From an uncultured Bacilli bacterium (GTDB lineage: Bacteria > Bacillota_I > Bacilli_A > RF39 > UBA660), in assembly GCA_944331945.1 (NCBI GenBank), contig CALVJC010000114.1:1-14839 (forward strand): DNA of 14,839 nucleotides, read 5' to 3'. Position 1 is the stretch's first letter; every line of letters begins with the position of its first letter. This document shows positions 5,760 through 12,801 of the stretch, piece by piece. Both the position numbers and the translations under genes were made by a program. The notes below the pieces were generated by a model. It was not told the DNA's origin, searched no databases, and saw only the letters and a list, made by a program, of their open reading frames with translations.

Positions 5760-6476
5760 ATGACGAAAGAAAAAAAGACAATTGTATTTACTTTTAAAGA
5801 ATCTTTGGCCTTAAATCGTATGGTTCACGATATCAAGGGAACATCTCCTTTGAATGGGCGAAATGCTTTTGAGAATAGAACTTATATGGAACGTGATTTC
5901 TTTAAAAAACTTGCACAGTTCGATGCTCAAAAAGATAATGCTAACTTTATTGATGTTAATTCACAATCTTTAAAAGAGGTTTCTGAAAATGGTAGTATTA
6001 GTGCTACGTTATTTAACCTTTATGCGGATGATTCCTTAAAAGAAGACTTTGCTTTTGCAAGGGATATTATTGACATAGAAGGACAGAACCTACTTTATTT
6101 TGATTTTTCTAATACCATTAAAAATGATCCTATGATGGAAGAGCTTGCTTTTCTTCATGATAGTTCGTTAGATGGAAAAGTTTTTCAGCAGGCTTCTTCT
6201 TTACAAGAAAAACCTCGTTCGGCTTTGCTTTGGATTACAAGACTTTATCAAACTTATCAAAAAGCCGGATTTGATCCTTATCAACAGATTACTGCTCAAG
6301 TATTTGAACAAAAAACATTTCCTTTTGCAACCGAGACCTTAGAAAAATGGTGTCAAGATGCGGATTTTAGAGACCGTTTAACTCTTTTAGATCCTCGTTT
6401 TGATACAAAAGAAATAGAACAGCAACTGAATTCAAAAGAAAAACCAAGAATTATCCAAAAAGCTAGAGAAAGATAG
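5760..6476 (+). CDS. Hypothetical protein upstream of the ylbD-like gene
   Basis: A 238-aa soluble protein with no signal peptide, membrane segment or motif that I recognise. It is mixed alpha/beta in appearance: a beta-like start (KKTIVFTFKES) and a central FARDIIDIEGQNLLYFDFSN, then helical stretches rich in aromatic and acidic residues (SALLWITRLYQTYQKAGFDP at about 153-172). It has one Cys (about 198, WCQDADF). It has its own SigA-type promoter and a perfect AAAGGAGG, so it is likely well expressed. A short hairpin with a T run overlaps its stop codon, so transcription of the following ylbD-like gene may be partial read-through. The place before ylbD suggests a lineage-specific core gene. 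Function unknown. Confidence 0.85.
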   Translation: MTKEKKTIVFTFKESLALNRMVHDIKGTSPLNGRNAFENRTYMERDFFKKLAQFDAQKDNANFIDVNSQSLKEVSENGSISATLFNLYADDSLKEDFAFARDIIDIEGQNLLYFDFSNTIKNDPMMEELAFLHDSSLDGKVFQQASSLQEKPRSALLWITRLYQTYQKAGFDPYQQITAQVFEQKTFPFATETLEKWCQDADFRDRLTLLDPRFDTKEIEQQLNSKEKPRIIQKARER

Positions 6477-6491
6477 TTACGTATCTTTTTT
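6469..6491 (+). terminator. Short hairpin terminator overlapping the stop of the 238-aa gene
   Basis: AAAGATA (6469-6475) pairs with TATCTTT (6482-6488) around GTTACG, followed by T to 6491. The stem is short and AT-rich, so leaky termination with read-through into the ylbD-like gene is likely. Confidence 0.5.
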
Positions 6492-6526
6492 CTTTTTGTT
6501 TCATAAAATGAATTAGGTGAAGAATA

Positions 6527-6883
6527 ATGTCAAAAGAAACATTTAAAACATTTGTAAAAAAGAAACCAGAGTTGGCTCAGCTTGTCGCTGGGGGGTCAAT
6601 GACTTGGCAGAAGTTGTATGAGACTTATGATCTTTATGGAGAAGATGAGAGTGTATGGAACAATATTGGGAAACAAAATGTGACTCCTGCTACGAAGACT
6701 TCTTCTTTTACTTCTTTTTCGGCTTTAACAGAATTACTTAAAAATATTGATTTGGAAACGGTGCAAAAAGGGGTTTCGGGTTTACAGAAAGCGATTGGAT
6801 TATTACAAGAAATTACCAATAAAAAAGAAGAAACGCCTCCACCTTATGAAGAACGTCCTATTTATAAATATTATGAGGATTAA
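6527..6883 (+). CDS. ylbD: YlbD-like protein
   Basis: A 118-aa protein. The N-terminus, FKTFVKKKPELAQLVAGGS followed by MTWQKLYETYDLYGED, matches from memory the start of Bacillus YlbD (FKxFVKxHPxL...W...YE.W..LGE), a family labelled spore coat protein. The C-terminal part (about 62-95, ALTELLKNIDLETVQKGV) also fits the YlbD helix, and a Pro/Glu tail (PPPYEERPIYKYYED) follows. AGGTGA lies about seven nt before ATG. The ylbE-like gene starts two bases after its stop, as in Bacillus. The coat role in Bacillus is a family label; no evidence here shows that this organism sporulates. Confidence 0.75.
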   Translation: MSKETFKTFVKKKPELAQLVAGGSMTWQKLYETYDLYGEDESVWNNIGKQNVTPATKTSSFTSFSALTELLKNIDLETVQKGVSGLQKAIGLLQEITNKKEETPPPYEERPIYKYYED

Positions 6884-6885
6884 AC

Positions 6886-7107
6886 ATGCAGATAAAAGCT
6901 CAAATGACAATACGCTCAAACCCGTATTTGTATCAATATTTACGAGAAAACTCTTATTGGTATAAAATGTTAAATCGTGATCCCTCGGCTGTTTTTGCTT
7001 TGGAAGAAGAAATGAAAGAAAAGTATAAAATGACAGCAGCGGATAAAATTGAAAATATTGCGCATACGGTTTCTTTGTTGAAGACTTTTCTTGAAGTGAT
7101 GCGGTAA
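6886..7107 (+). CDS. ylbE: YlbE-like protein
   Basis: A 73-aa protein of the YlbE family: LRENSYWYKMLNRDP (about 19-33) fits the family signature LRExPxWYRxLxRxP, followed by a helical segment (EEEMKEKYKMTAADKIENI) and a C-terminal hydrophobic helix. Length is close to Bacillus YlbE (about 79 aa). It starts two bases after ylbD, with GAGGA inside the end of ylbD as ribosome site. Its TAA directly abuts the stop of the gene on the - strand with no base between. The biochemical role is unknown. Confidence 0.8.
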   Translation: MQIKAQMTIRSNPYLYQYLRENSYWYKMLNRDPSAVFALEEEMKEKYKMTAADKIENIAHTVSLLKTFLEVMR

Positions 7108-7131
7108 TTATTTCTTGATAAGTTTTTTTTC
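7106..7131 (+). terminator. Possible weak terminator after ylbE, inside the opposite gene
   Basis: AATTAT (7106-7111) can pair with ATAAGTT (7118-7124) with a bulged A and one wobble pair, and T continues to 7130. Weak stem; the only candidate stop signal seen for this operon. Confidence 0.25.
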
Positions 7132-8064
7132 AATATGTTTGTCAAAGGTATTATTAATTAATCTTCTACTAAGGGAATTATCTAATAAGTTTTCATTCTT
7201 TGTCATTTGTGAGATGCGATAATAATAATTGGTTTGTAAATCGGTTATTTGATCTACACTTAAAGGAAGTAGAAAACTATCTAGATAAAGAGAAAACATT
7301 TTCCATTTTTGAATATTTTGTGGGCGATTGAAGTCTTTGTTTTTAATTTTTAAAACTTCATGAGCAGCGGCAGTGAAAGGATAATCACTTAAGCTGACTT
7401 CACTTTCTCTGTAATCTGTGTTGTAAGCGGCAAATTTAGAACGAAATCTTGTCGCAAGAAGTTTTGTTTGATCTACGGTAGGAAGAAGATCGGGATATTC
7501 TTCTTCTTTTTCTTTTCTAATTTCTGGATAAAGAAAGGAAAAGGAATTTATTACTGCTTGATAATAGGATTTGGAAAAATTATTTTTATTTTCTTGTAAT
7601 AAACTTAAGAATACTTGGGCATGATCTAAGATAAAATCGTAATTTAACATATTGCGTTTGAGCGTATGACACGTAAATATTTCAAAATAATTTTTGCTAA
7701 GTAATTCTCCTAAATTTCTTTGTGGTTTTCTATTATAATCTAACGTTGTGACAAGATTTGTTAATTGATCTACTGTCACCTTGTTTAATAATTCTATGAA
7801 GGTTCTTTTGGCAGCGAGATCATCTGGTTCTTGATTTAAAATCATAACTTCGGTAGTAGTTTTTTGAGAAGAAAGAAAATGGTTAGCAATAAAGATCATG
7901 CAATGAAAAGCGTCTTCTTTGGATAATTTTTGATATTCTTTTTGTTGTAGTTCTTCGATTAAAGCAACATTTTCAAAATGTCCAGCTTGTTCTTCCTTTC
8001 TTTTTAAACATTGATATTGATATAACTCATAAGCTTTGGGATTTGTAATGGTATTTAGTTTCAT
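7108..8064 (-). CDS. Hypothetical protein inserted between ylbE and ylbF
   Basis: A 318-aa soluble, mostly helical protein with no family that I recognise, rich in Leu, Lys, Tyr and Phe, with no signal peptide or membrane segment. Features include LSKEDAFHCMIFIANHFLSS near residue 47 and a conserved-looking EVLKIKNKDFNRPQNIQKW towards the C-terminal end. A longer reading from 8118 is possible, but that start lies on the promoter -35 box; ATG at 8064-8062 has AAAGGA (8079-8074) nine nt upstream and a SigA promoter at 8118-8090. It is convergent with ylbE (stop codons abut) and divergent from ylbF with overlapping promoters. Its place interrupts a neighbourhood that is contiguous in Bacillus. 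Function unknown. Confidence 0.85.
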   Translation of the reverse strand: MKLNTITNPKAYELYQYQCLKRKEEQAGHFENVALIEELQQKEYQKLSKEDAFHCMIFIANHFLSSQKTTTEVMILNQEPDDLAAKRTFIELLNKVTVDQLTNLVTTLDYNRKPQRNLGELLSKNYFEIFTCHTLKRNMLNYDFILDHAQVFLSLLQENKNNFSKSYYQAVINSFSFLYPEIRKEKEEEYPDLLPTVDQTKLLATRFRSKFAAYNTDYRESEVSLSDYPFTAAAHEVLKIKNKDFNRPQNIQKWKMFSLYLDSFLLPLSVDQITDLQTNYYYRISQMTKNENLLDNSLSRRLINNTFDKHIEKKLIKK

Positions 8065-8089
8065 ATGGAACGTTCCTTTCGTGTTTTTT

Positions 8090-8118
8090 ATTATAGTTTT
8101 CTTTGTTTCATTTGACAA
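8090..8118 (-). promoter_or_regulatory. SigA promoter of the 318-aa gene, sharing its -35 box with the ylbF promoter
   Basis: On the - strand: TTGTCA (8118-8113), a 17-bp spacer and a perfect TATAAT (8095-8090). Expected start about 8083, only about 19 nt before the ATG. The -35 hexamer lies on the same bases as the + strand TTGACA. Confidence 0.85.
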
Positions 8119-8140
8119 GAAAAAAAATATTCTTCATAAT
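8112..8140 (+). promoter_or_regulatory. SigA promoter of the ylbF-rsmD operon
   Basis: Perfect TTGACA (8112-8117), a 17-bp spacer and CATAAT (8135-8140, one change from TATAAT). Expected start about 8147 gives a leader of about 11 nt that begins at the ribosome site GGTGAAG (8147-8153). Five bases of the -35 box are shared with the divergent promoter, so both cannot be bound by polymerase at once. Confidence 0.8.
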
Positions 8141-8157
8141 GATATTGGTGAAGTATC

Positions 8158-8442
8158 ATGCAAGAAATTATGGAACAATATCAAAAAGTGCTTGATGCTA
8201 TAAAAAACTGTTCTTTAAGTTATCAAGTAAAAGAAGTTTTGAAGCAGATTTCAGAAGATGAATTGCTACAAAGGAAGATTAAGGAGTATCAAAAGAATCC
8301 ATCGGTGGAACAGAAAAAGGTGATTTATCAAAATGCTTCTTATCAGACTTATAAAAAATTAGAAAACGAAGTGAATTTTCTCATTTTAAAGTGTAATGTC
8401 GAATGGAAAAAGTTAAAAAAGGGAGATTCTTTATGCGAGTAG
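8158..8442 (+). CDS. ylbF: Short YlbF/YmcA (RicF/RicA) family-like protein
   Basis: A 94-aa all-helical protein. The pattern of a first helix, a loop, then LLQRKIKEYQKNPSVEQKKV and a long helix (YQTYKKLENEVNFLILKCNV) fits the Com_YlbF fold, and the next gene is rsmD, as for Bacillus ylbF-ylbG-rsmD. In Bacillus, YlbF (RicF) joins YmcA and YaaT in the Ric complex that affects RNase Y and development. This copy is much shorter than Bacillus YlbF (about 149 aa) and lacks its Cys-rich tail; it has three Cys (near 18, 79 and 93), so Fe-S binding as in the Ric complex is not evident. The gene overlaps rsmD by 10 bp. The family is inferred from shape and context. Confidence 0.65.
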   Translation: MQEIMEQYQKVLDAIKNCSLSYQVKEVLKQISEDELLQRKIKEYQKNPSVEQKKVIYQNASYQTYKKLENEVNFLILKCNVEWKKLKKGDSLCE

Positions 8443-8978
8443 TCAGTGGTATTTATAAAGGAAGAGTGTTAAAGGGTTATGATTTAGTTGGAACAAGGCC
8501 AACCATGGATCGAGTGAAAGAGTCTTTGTTTGCTATGCTTCAACCTTATTTAAAGAATAGCGTGTGTCTTGATTTATTTGCGGGGAGTGGAAATTTAGGG
8601 ATTGAAGCGCTTAGTCAAGGAGCAAGGTCTGTTGTTTTTGTTGATCGTAGTAAATTGGCGATTCAAACGATTAAAGAAAATCTTCATCTTTTGCAATTAA
8701 AAGAAGAAACTTTGGTTTTACGAGGAGATTTTTTAGAAGTGTTGAAGACGTTGTCTCGTTCTTTTGATTTAATTTTTTTAGATCCTCCTTATCAATCGGA
8801 TTATATTGAAAAATCTCTTGCGGCGATTCATCAATATTCTCTTTTAAAAGAAGGGGGCATTGTAGTTTTGGAAAGTGATAAGGAAGAGAAAATGCGATAT
8901 GATGAAGGTGTTTATGAAAAAATAAAAGAACGGCAATATGGGGATAAATTGGTTAGGCTTTTGAGAAAGCGATCTTAG
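8433..8978 (+). CDS. rsmD: 16S rRNA m2G966 methyltransferase RsmD (YlbH)
   Basis: A 181-aa SAM-dependent methyltransferase that modifies guanine 966 of 16S rRNA. Family signatures: RVVSGIYKGRVLKG at the start, TRPTMDRVKESLFAML (21-36), the SAM motif I LDLFAGSGNLGIEALSQGA (47-65), acidic D71 after the next strand, and the catalytic DPPY (117-120). The start at 8433 is chosen because GGGAG (8421-8425) lies seven nt upstream and the family begins RVVSG; an upstream ATG (8403) in the same frame has no ribosome site and lies inside ylbF. It overlaps ylbF by 10 bp (translational coupling) and the opposite flippase gene by 26 bp. CoaD, next to rsmD in Bacillus, is not here. Confidence 0.95.
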   Translation: MRVVSGIYKGRVLKGYDLVGTRPTMDRVKESLFAMLQPYLKNSVCLDLFAGSGNLGIEALSQGARSVVFVDRSKLAIQTIKENLHLLQLKEETLVLRGDFLEVLKTLSRSFDLIFLDPPYQSDYIEKSLAAIHQYSLLKEGGIVVLESDKEEKMRYDEGVYEKIKERQYGDKLVRLLRKRS

Positions 8979-10284
8979 GATGTTGTGAGGCTTTGCGAAA
9001 AGCTTTTTTTACTTGATGGTAATTATACAAAGTAGTAAAGATAACGTTTATACTGGTAGAAAAGATGAGACCCCATAAGCCAATATGAAGAAGGGAAAAT
9101 AAAAATAAGAGGGAACTTCTTAATATTGTTCCAATTAAAGTGGCTTTTAAGTTATCACTGCTATTACCCATGGCATCTAAGGTAGTGGCAAGAGGAGCCT
9201 GGATATATTGAAATAGACAAATAGGTGCTAGAAAACGCATGTAAGGGACTCCTTGGGTAGTGTGATAAATGAGTTTTAAAAAGAAAGATGGAATGAGAAG
9301 AAAGAGAATGGTCATAGGGATACCAATTAAAAGAGAAAAGAAAATGCCTTGTTTTACTTTCTTTTTAGCATAGGTATAGTTTCCATCACTGGTAGCTTTG
9401 GAAAGAATAGGTAAGAGAGCTTGACTAATGGCTGAAGTGAAAAAAGAAGGTAAGAGGAGTAAGGGGAGAACAAAGCCACTTAAGACTCCGTATTCGTTGA
9501 CAATAAAAGAAGAGGAGTAACCACAGTATGTCAGAGTTCCGGTTAAAATAATTGGTTCTAAGAAGTAGCCAAGGCTACCAATTAAACGACTGGTTGTGGT
9601 GGGAATACTAATATGCATGGCTTCTTTGGCGTAATCTTTACGAAAGGAAAAGTCTGAGCGATGAAAGTGGATTTTTTTGGGGAGAAAGAAGAATAAAACT
9701 AAGATCGAGGATAATTCACTTACGATGTTGGTTAGAATGACAATCGTAACGGCTACTTCTAATCCTTTGTTTAAAAAATGGGGTAAAAGAAAAACGATAA
9801 GGCCAAGACGAACGACATCTTCTAAACAATTGGAAATGACATGGGGAAGCATTTCTTGTTTTCCGAAAAAGTAACTTCGAACGATACCAGAGCAGCTGGT
9901 AAGAGGGATGACGACGGACATGGCTAAAATGGGTAGAACCGCTCTTTTTTCATGAAGAAGATGGATCGCTAGTGTTCTACCAAAGACTAATATTAAAACA
10001 ATAATGACGACATTAATAAACATGGAAATGAGAAAAAGAGAAAAGAATAAATTTCGGTTGTTCTTTTTTTCTTCGGCTACTAGTTTGGATAAAGCAATGG
10101 GTAAACCAAATTGTCCAAGTCCTATGAGAAGAGAAAAGGTAGGAAGAATTAACATGTATAAACCAATTCCTTCACTACCCATGATTCGGCTCATACACAT
10201 TTTAATGACCATACCGAGCGCTTTGGTTAAAAAGCCACCTACAATGAGAATTAGGGTAGAAATGATAAATTTTTCTTTTTTCAT
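8953..10284 (-). CDS. SpoVB-like lipid-linked oligosaccharide flippase (MOP/MATE superfamily)
   Basis: A 443-aa polytopic membrane protein with roughly 12-14 helices. The N-terminus, TLILIVGGFLTKALGM then GSEGIGLYMLILPTF and FGLPIALSKLVAEE, closely follows the SpoVB/Wzx-like family start, and SYFFGKQEMLPH matches the family's RGYFQGKQNM region. It would move a lipid-linked cell-wall precursor or glycan across the membrane; SpoVB of Bacillus acts in spore cortex formation, while relatives act in capsule or peptidoglycan export, so the substrate is not settled. The start at 10284 is preferred because of GGAG sites at 10290-10300; the ATG at 10314 has none. The 3' end overlaps rsmD by 26 bp and contains the rsmD terminator on the opposite strand. 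Confidence 0.88.
   Translation of the reverse strand: MKKEKFIISTLILIVGGFLTKALGMVIKMCMSRIMGSEGIGLYMLILPTFSLLIGLGQFGLPIALSKLVAEEKKNNRNLFFSLFLISMFINVVIIVLILVFGRTLAIHLLHEKRAVLPILAMSVVIPLTSCSGIVRSYFFGKQEMLPHVISNCLEDVVRLGLIVFLLPHFLNKGLEVAVTIVILTNIVSELSSILVLFFFLPKKIHFHRSDFSFRKDYAKEAMHISIPTTTSRLIGSLGYFLEPIILTGTLTYCGYSSSFIVNEYGVLSGFVLPLLLLPSFFTSAISQALLPILSKATSDGNYTYAKKKVKQGIFFSLLIGIPMTILFLLIPSFFLKLIYHTTQGVPYMRFLAPICLFQYIQAPLATTLDAMGNSSDNLKATLIGTILRSSLLFLFSLLHIGLWGLIFSTSINVIFTTLYNYHQVKKAFRKASQHPKIAFSKA
8988..9010 (+). terminator. rsmD terminator inside the antisense flippase gene
   Basis: AGGCTTT (8988-8994) pairs with AAAGCTT (8999-9005, one G-T pair) around a GCGA tetraloop, followed by T to 9010. 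On the - strand the same bases code for KKAFRKAS near the flippase C-terminus. Confidence 0.7.
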
Positions 10285-10484
10285 TTTTTCTCCTACTCCT
10301 TTCCTATTATTCAATATATGATAAGGGTTTGCAAAAAATATATAAAAAATTTGTTCGTAAAAAAATGTAAATATAGGGCGTCAACGCATTGTCAAAATGT
10401 TTGTAAAATTTTGTGTAACTACTTTTCGGAATGGATTTCCTGTGATACACTAGGATTACGTAAAAAGTAGTAGAGGTGAAAGAT
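10285..10484. promoter_or_regulatory. Divergent intergenic region between the flippase and the Glu-rich membrane protein
   Basis: 200 bp, AT-rich, with repeated TTGT-AAAATT words (10389-10414). For the + gene the best candidate is an extended -10, TGATACACT (10443-10451), with no good -35. For the - gene a TTGCAA (10332-10327) with AATAAT 17 bp on is possible, but its start would then lie almost on the ribosome site. Neither promoter is certain. Confidence 0.4.
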
Positions 10485-11612
10485 ATGCAAAGTTTTCTTG
10501 ATTTTGTTACGACAAAAGAAGTATTAATGGTTTTAGGAGGAGTAGGAATTCTTATTCTCCTTTATATTATTACAGTTATTTATCGAGCTTTGAAACGTCG
10601 GGAAATGAGAAAAAATTTACATAATAATACGTTGGAACTGAATAAATTAGTAGAGGAAGTGGCTCAAAAGAAAGCAGAAGAAAAAGAAGAACCTTTACCA
10701 GAAGTATTTCAGAAGAACTTTCAAGAAATAACGGTGGAAGAACCAAAAGCGGTTGAGATGCCGAAAGTGGTAGAAATGCCAAAAGAGGTAGAACCAGTCG
10801 TTTCACAACCTCAGGAAGAAGTCATTGAAAAAGGCTTTGCTACCCCTCTTGAAGTAGAACCTAAAATAAAAGAAGAACCTGTTATCGAACCGGTAACACC
10901 AAAAGAAACTCCATCGGTTTTAGCGACGATGTATGATTCACCGGTTGAAATTTTAGAAGTAGAGGAGACGCCACAAGAGGCTCCTGTAATGTTAAAAGAA
11001 GAAGAACCTTTACAATATAAAGATGAAGTTTATACGAAAGAAGAAGCGAAAGAAGAATTAGAACGTATTACTGAAGAATTACGGTTACAAGAGATAGAAG
11101 AACAAAAGGAAAAATTAACGGATTTTGAAGAAAAACAAGAAGAGAATGCGATTATTAGTTTGCAAGAGTTGCTTGAAAAAGGAAAAACATTAACAGCCAT
11201 GAATGAAGAGACCCAATATAAAGATGAGGGTAATGAGCCGATTAGTATTCAAGAATTAGAAGAAAGATATCAAAAAGAGAAACAAGAAAAAATAGAAAAG
11301 CAGGTAGAAGAAAAACCAGTTCCTAAAGTAGAAGAGGCGCCTGTTGAAATATTGGAAGAGGTGGCAAAAGAAACGAAAACGGTTCCTTTACAAGATTTTC
11401 ATACGGTTCGGGTAGAGCCTTATAAGGGAACGAATTCTTATAAACCAACCCCAGTCATTAGTCCTATTTTTGGTATTGAAGAAGATCATATTGCGAAAGA
11501 AAATGCTCTTGCTCTAGAAAATACGGCTAATTATGAAAAGTTAGATGATGAGATTCGTAAAACAAATGAATTTTTATCGCAGTTAAAAGAATTACAAAAG
11601 AAATTAGATTAA
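10485..11612 (+). CDS. Glu-rich membrane-anchored protein of unknown function
   Basis: A 375-aa protein with a single N-terminal membrane helix (about 13-33, LMVLGGVGILILLYIITVIY) followed by basic residues (RALKRREMRK), so the rest is probably cytoplasmic. The remainder is very acidic and low-complexity: Glu, Lys, Pro and Val-rich short repeats (PKAVEMPKVVEMPKEVEPV near 85-103) and long predicted coiled coils (180-290). A compact Pro/Tyr segment (EPYKGTNSYKPTPVISPIFG, about 310-329) and a helical tail (EIRKTNEFLSQLKELQKKLD) end it. The start is ATG at 10485 with GAGGTG at 10473-10478; the GTG at 10476 is part of the ribosome site. It could be a scaffold or cell-division-type tether; no family is recognised. 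Confidence 0.8.
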   Translation: MQSFLDFVTTKEVLMVLGGVGILILLYIITVIYRALKRREMRKNLHNNTLELNKLVEEVAQKKAEEKEEPLPEVFQKNFQEITVEEPKAVEMPKVVEMPKEVEPVVSQPQEEVIEKGFATPLEVEPKIKEEPVIEPVTPKETPSVLATMYDSPVEILEVEETPQEAPVMLKEEEPLQYKDEVYTKEEAKEELERITEELRLQEIEEQKEKLTDFEEKQEENAIISLQELLEKGKTLTAMNEETQYKDEGNEPISIQELEERYQKEKQEKIEKQVEEKPVPKVEEAPVEILEEVAKETKTVPLQDFHTVRVEPYKGTNSYKPTPVISPIFGIEEDHIAKENALALENTANYEKLDDEIRKTNEFLSQLKELQKKLD

Positions 11613-11616
11613 TCTT

Positions 11617-11636
11617 AGCACGAAAGTGCTTTTTTT
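11617..11636 (+). terminator. Intrinsic terminator after the Glu-rich membrane protein gene
   Basis: AGCAC (11617-11621), GAAA tetraloop, GTGCT (11626-11630) and T run to 11636. Compact stem with a GNRA loop, four bases after the TAA. Confidence 0.85.
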
Positions 11637-11652
11637 CTTGACTTTTTTTTAC

Positions 11653-11658
11653 TATAAT
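11653..11658 (+). promoter_or_regulatory. Candidate -10 box for hemW
   Basis: A perfect TATAAT, 22 bp before the start at 11680. A TTGACT at 11638-11643 is only 9 bp away, too close to be its -35; the 17-bp position holds only T. GAGGTG (11669-11674) is the ribosome site. Confidence 0.4.
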
Positions 11659-11679
11659 AACAACAAAAGAGGTGTTCTT

Positions 11680-12801
11680 ATGGCGAAGGCGTGTTATATT
11701 CATATTCCTTTTTGTGAGTCGATTTGTTCTTATTGTGACTTTTGTAAAGTGTTTTATCGGGAAGATCTTGCTGCTTCCTATCTCGAAAGGTTAGAGCAAG
11801 AAATCAAACAAAAATATCAAGGAGAGGTGTTTGATACGTTATACTTTGGAGGAGGAACGCCGAGTAGTCTTTCTCCCTCTTTACTAAAACGTCTTTTTTC
11901 TCTTTGTTCTCTTTTTTCTCTTGCACCTTCTTGTGAAATTACGATGGAAGCGAATATAGAAAGTTTAACGGAAGAAAAAATTAAAATGATGAAGGAGTTT
12001 GGGGTGAATCGGGTGAGTCTTGGTATGGAGACGACGGTTTCTTCGTTACAGCAAGTTTTGGGACGTCCTTTTTCGAAAGAATCTTTTGAAAAAACTTGTT
12101 CGCTTTTGCGAAAGTATGGTATTTCTAATATTAATGTTGATTTGATGTATGCTCTACCTTTCGAAACGATGGAAGATTTAAAAACGGATCTTGACTTTCT
12201 TTGTTCTTTGCAGGTTCCTCATATTTCTACGTATTCTCTTATTTTGGAAGAACATACGAAGTTAAAAATTCAAAAGATAAAACCAATTGCGGAAGAGCTT
12301 GATTTGGCAATGTATCAAGAAATTGAAAAACGTTTGAAGCAGGAAGGTTATCAGCATTATGAAATATCTAATTTTAGTAAAGAAGGATACCTTTCAAGAC
12401 ACAATCTTACTTATTGGAAAAATGAAGAATATTATGGATTTGGTTTGGGTGCGGCGAGTTATCTTTTTCCTTATCGAAGAGGAAATACCAAGAGTTTGAC
12501 AAAGTACTTGCAAGGTGAGTTCTCTTTTTCTGAAGAGAAGGTATTAAGGGAAGATGCTATGGACTATGAAGTGATGTTAGGATTACGTTTGATGAAGGGA
12601 ATTGATAAGAAAGCTTTTCAAAAAAAGTATGGGGTTTGTCTTTCTTCTGTTTATGATTATTCTTCTTTAGTGGAGAAGAAAGTGTTGAAGGAGACTTCTT
12701 CCTTTGTGGCTTTAAAACAAGAATATTATTATGTGTTAAATGAAGTGATTATTGCGTTTTTGGATCGAAAAAGAGAGACGGTTGCAAACAAATGTTTTTG
12801 A
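11680..12801 (+). CDS. hemW: Radical SAM protein HemW (heme chaperone family)
   Basis: A 373-aa radical SAM protein. Residues 1-22 read YIHIPFCESICSYCDFC, with the 4Fe-4S ligands C12, C16 and C19 in the CxxxCxxC motif. GGGTPS (57-62) is the SAM-binding glycine motif, INVDLMYALP (151-160) and YEISNFS (227-233) with HNLTYW (241-246) are HemW signatures, and a HemN-C-like winged domain follows. HemW binds heme and is thought to deliver it to respiratory enzymes. Oddities compared with Bacillus HemW from memory: ETTV (117-120) replaces the usual QSF region, EANIES replaces EANP, and GLGAAS lacks the His of GAGAH. The ATG at 11680 is chosen over 11626, which lies in the preceding terminator. Its stop lies in the next promoter's spacer. 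Confidence 0.9.
   Translation: MAKACYIHIPFCESICSYCDFCKVFYREDLAASYLERLEQEIKQKYQGEVFDTLYFGGGTPSSLSPSLLKRLFSLCSLFSLAPSCEITMEANIESLTEEKIKMMKEFGVNRVSLGMETTVSSLQQVLGRPFSKESFEKTCSLLRKYGISNINVDLMYALPFETMEDLKTDLDFLCSLQVPHISTYSLILEEHTKLKIQKIKPIAEELDLAMYQEIEKRLKQEGYQHYEISNFSKEGYLSRHNLTYWKNEEYYGFGLGAASYLFPYRRGNTKSLTKYLQGEFSFSEEKVLREDAMDYEVMLGLRLMKGIDKKAFQKKYGVCLSSVYDYSSLVEKKVLKETSSFVALKQEYYYVLNEVIIAFLDRKRETVANKCF

Noticed and set aside
8065..8118. Longer N-terminus for the - strand 318-aa gene (start 8118)
   Set aside because: That start falls on the -35 box of its own promoter, upstream of the predicted transcription start, and has no ribosome site.
8403..8432. Upstream in-frame ATG of rsmD (8403)
   Set aside because: No ribosome site precedes it and it lies within the ylbF gene; the family begins at RVVSG, as with the ATG at 8433.
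9677..10321. Plus-strand open frames across the flippase gene
   Set aside because: They lack ribosome sites and recognisable motifs and overlap a clear membrane-protein gene on the other strand.
11638..11658. TTGACT/TATAAT promoter for hemW
   Set aside because: The boxes are 9 bp apart; a working sigma-70-type promoter needs about 16-18 bp.
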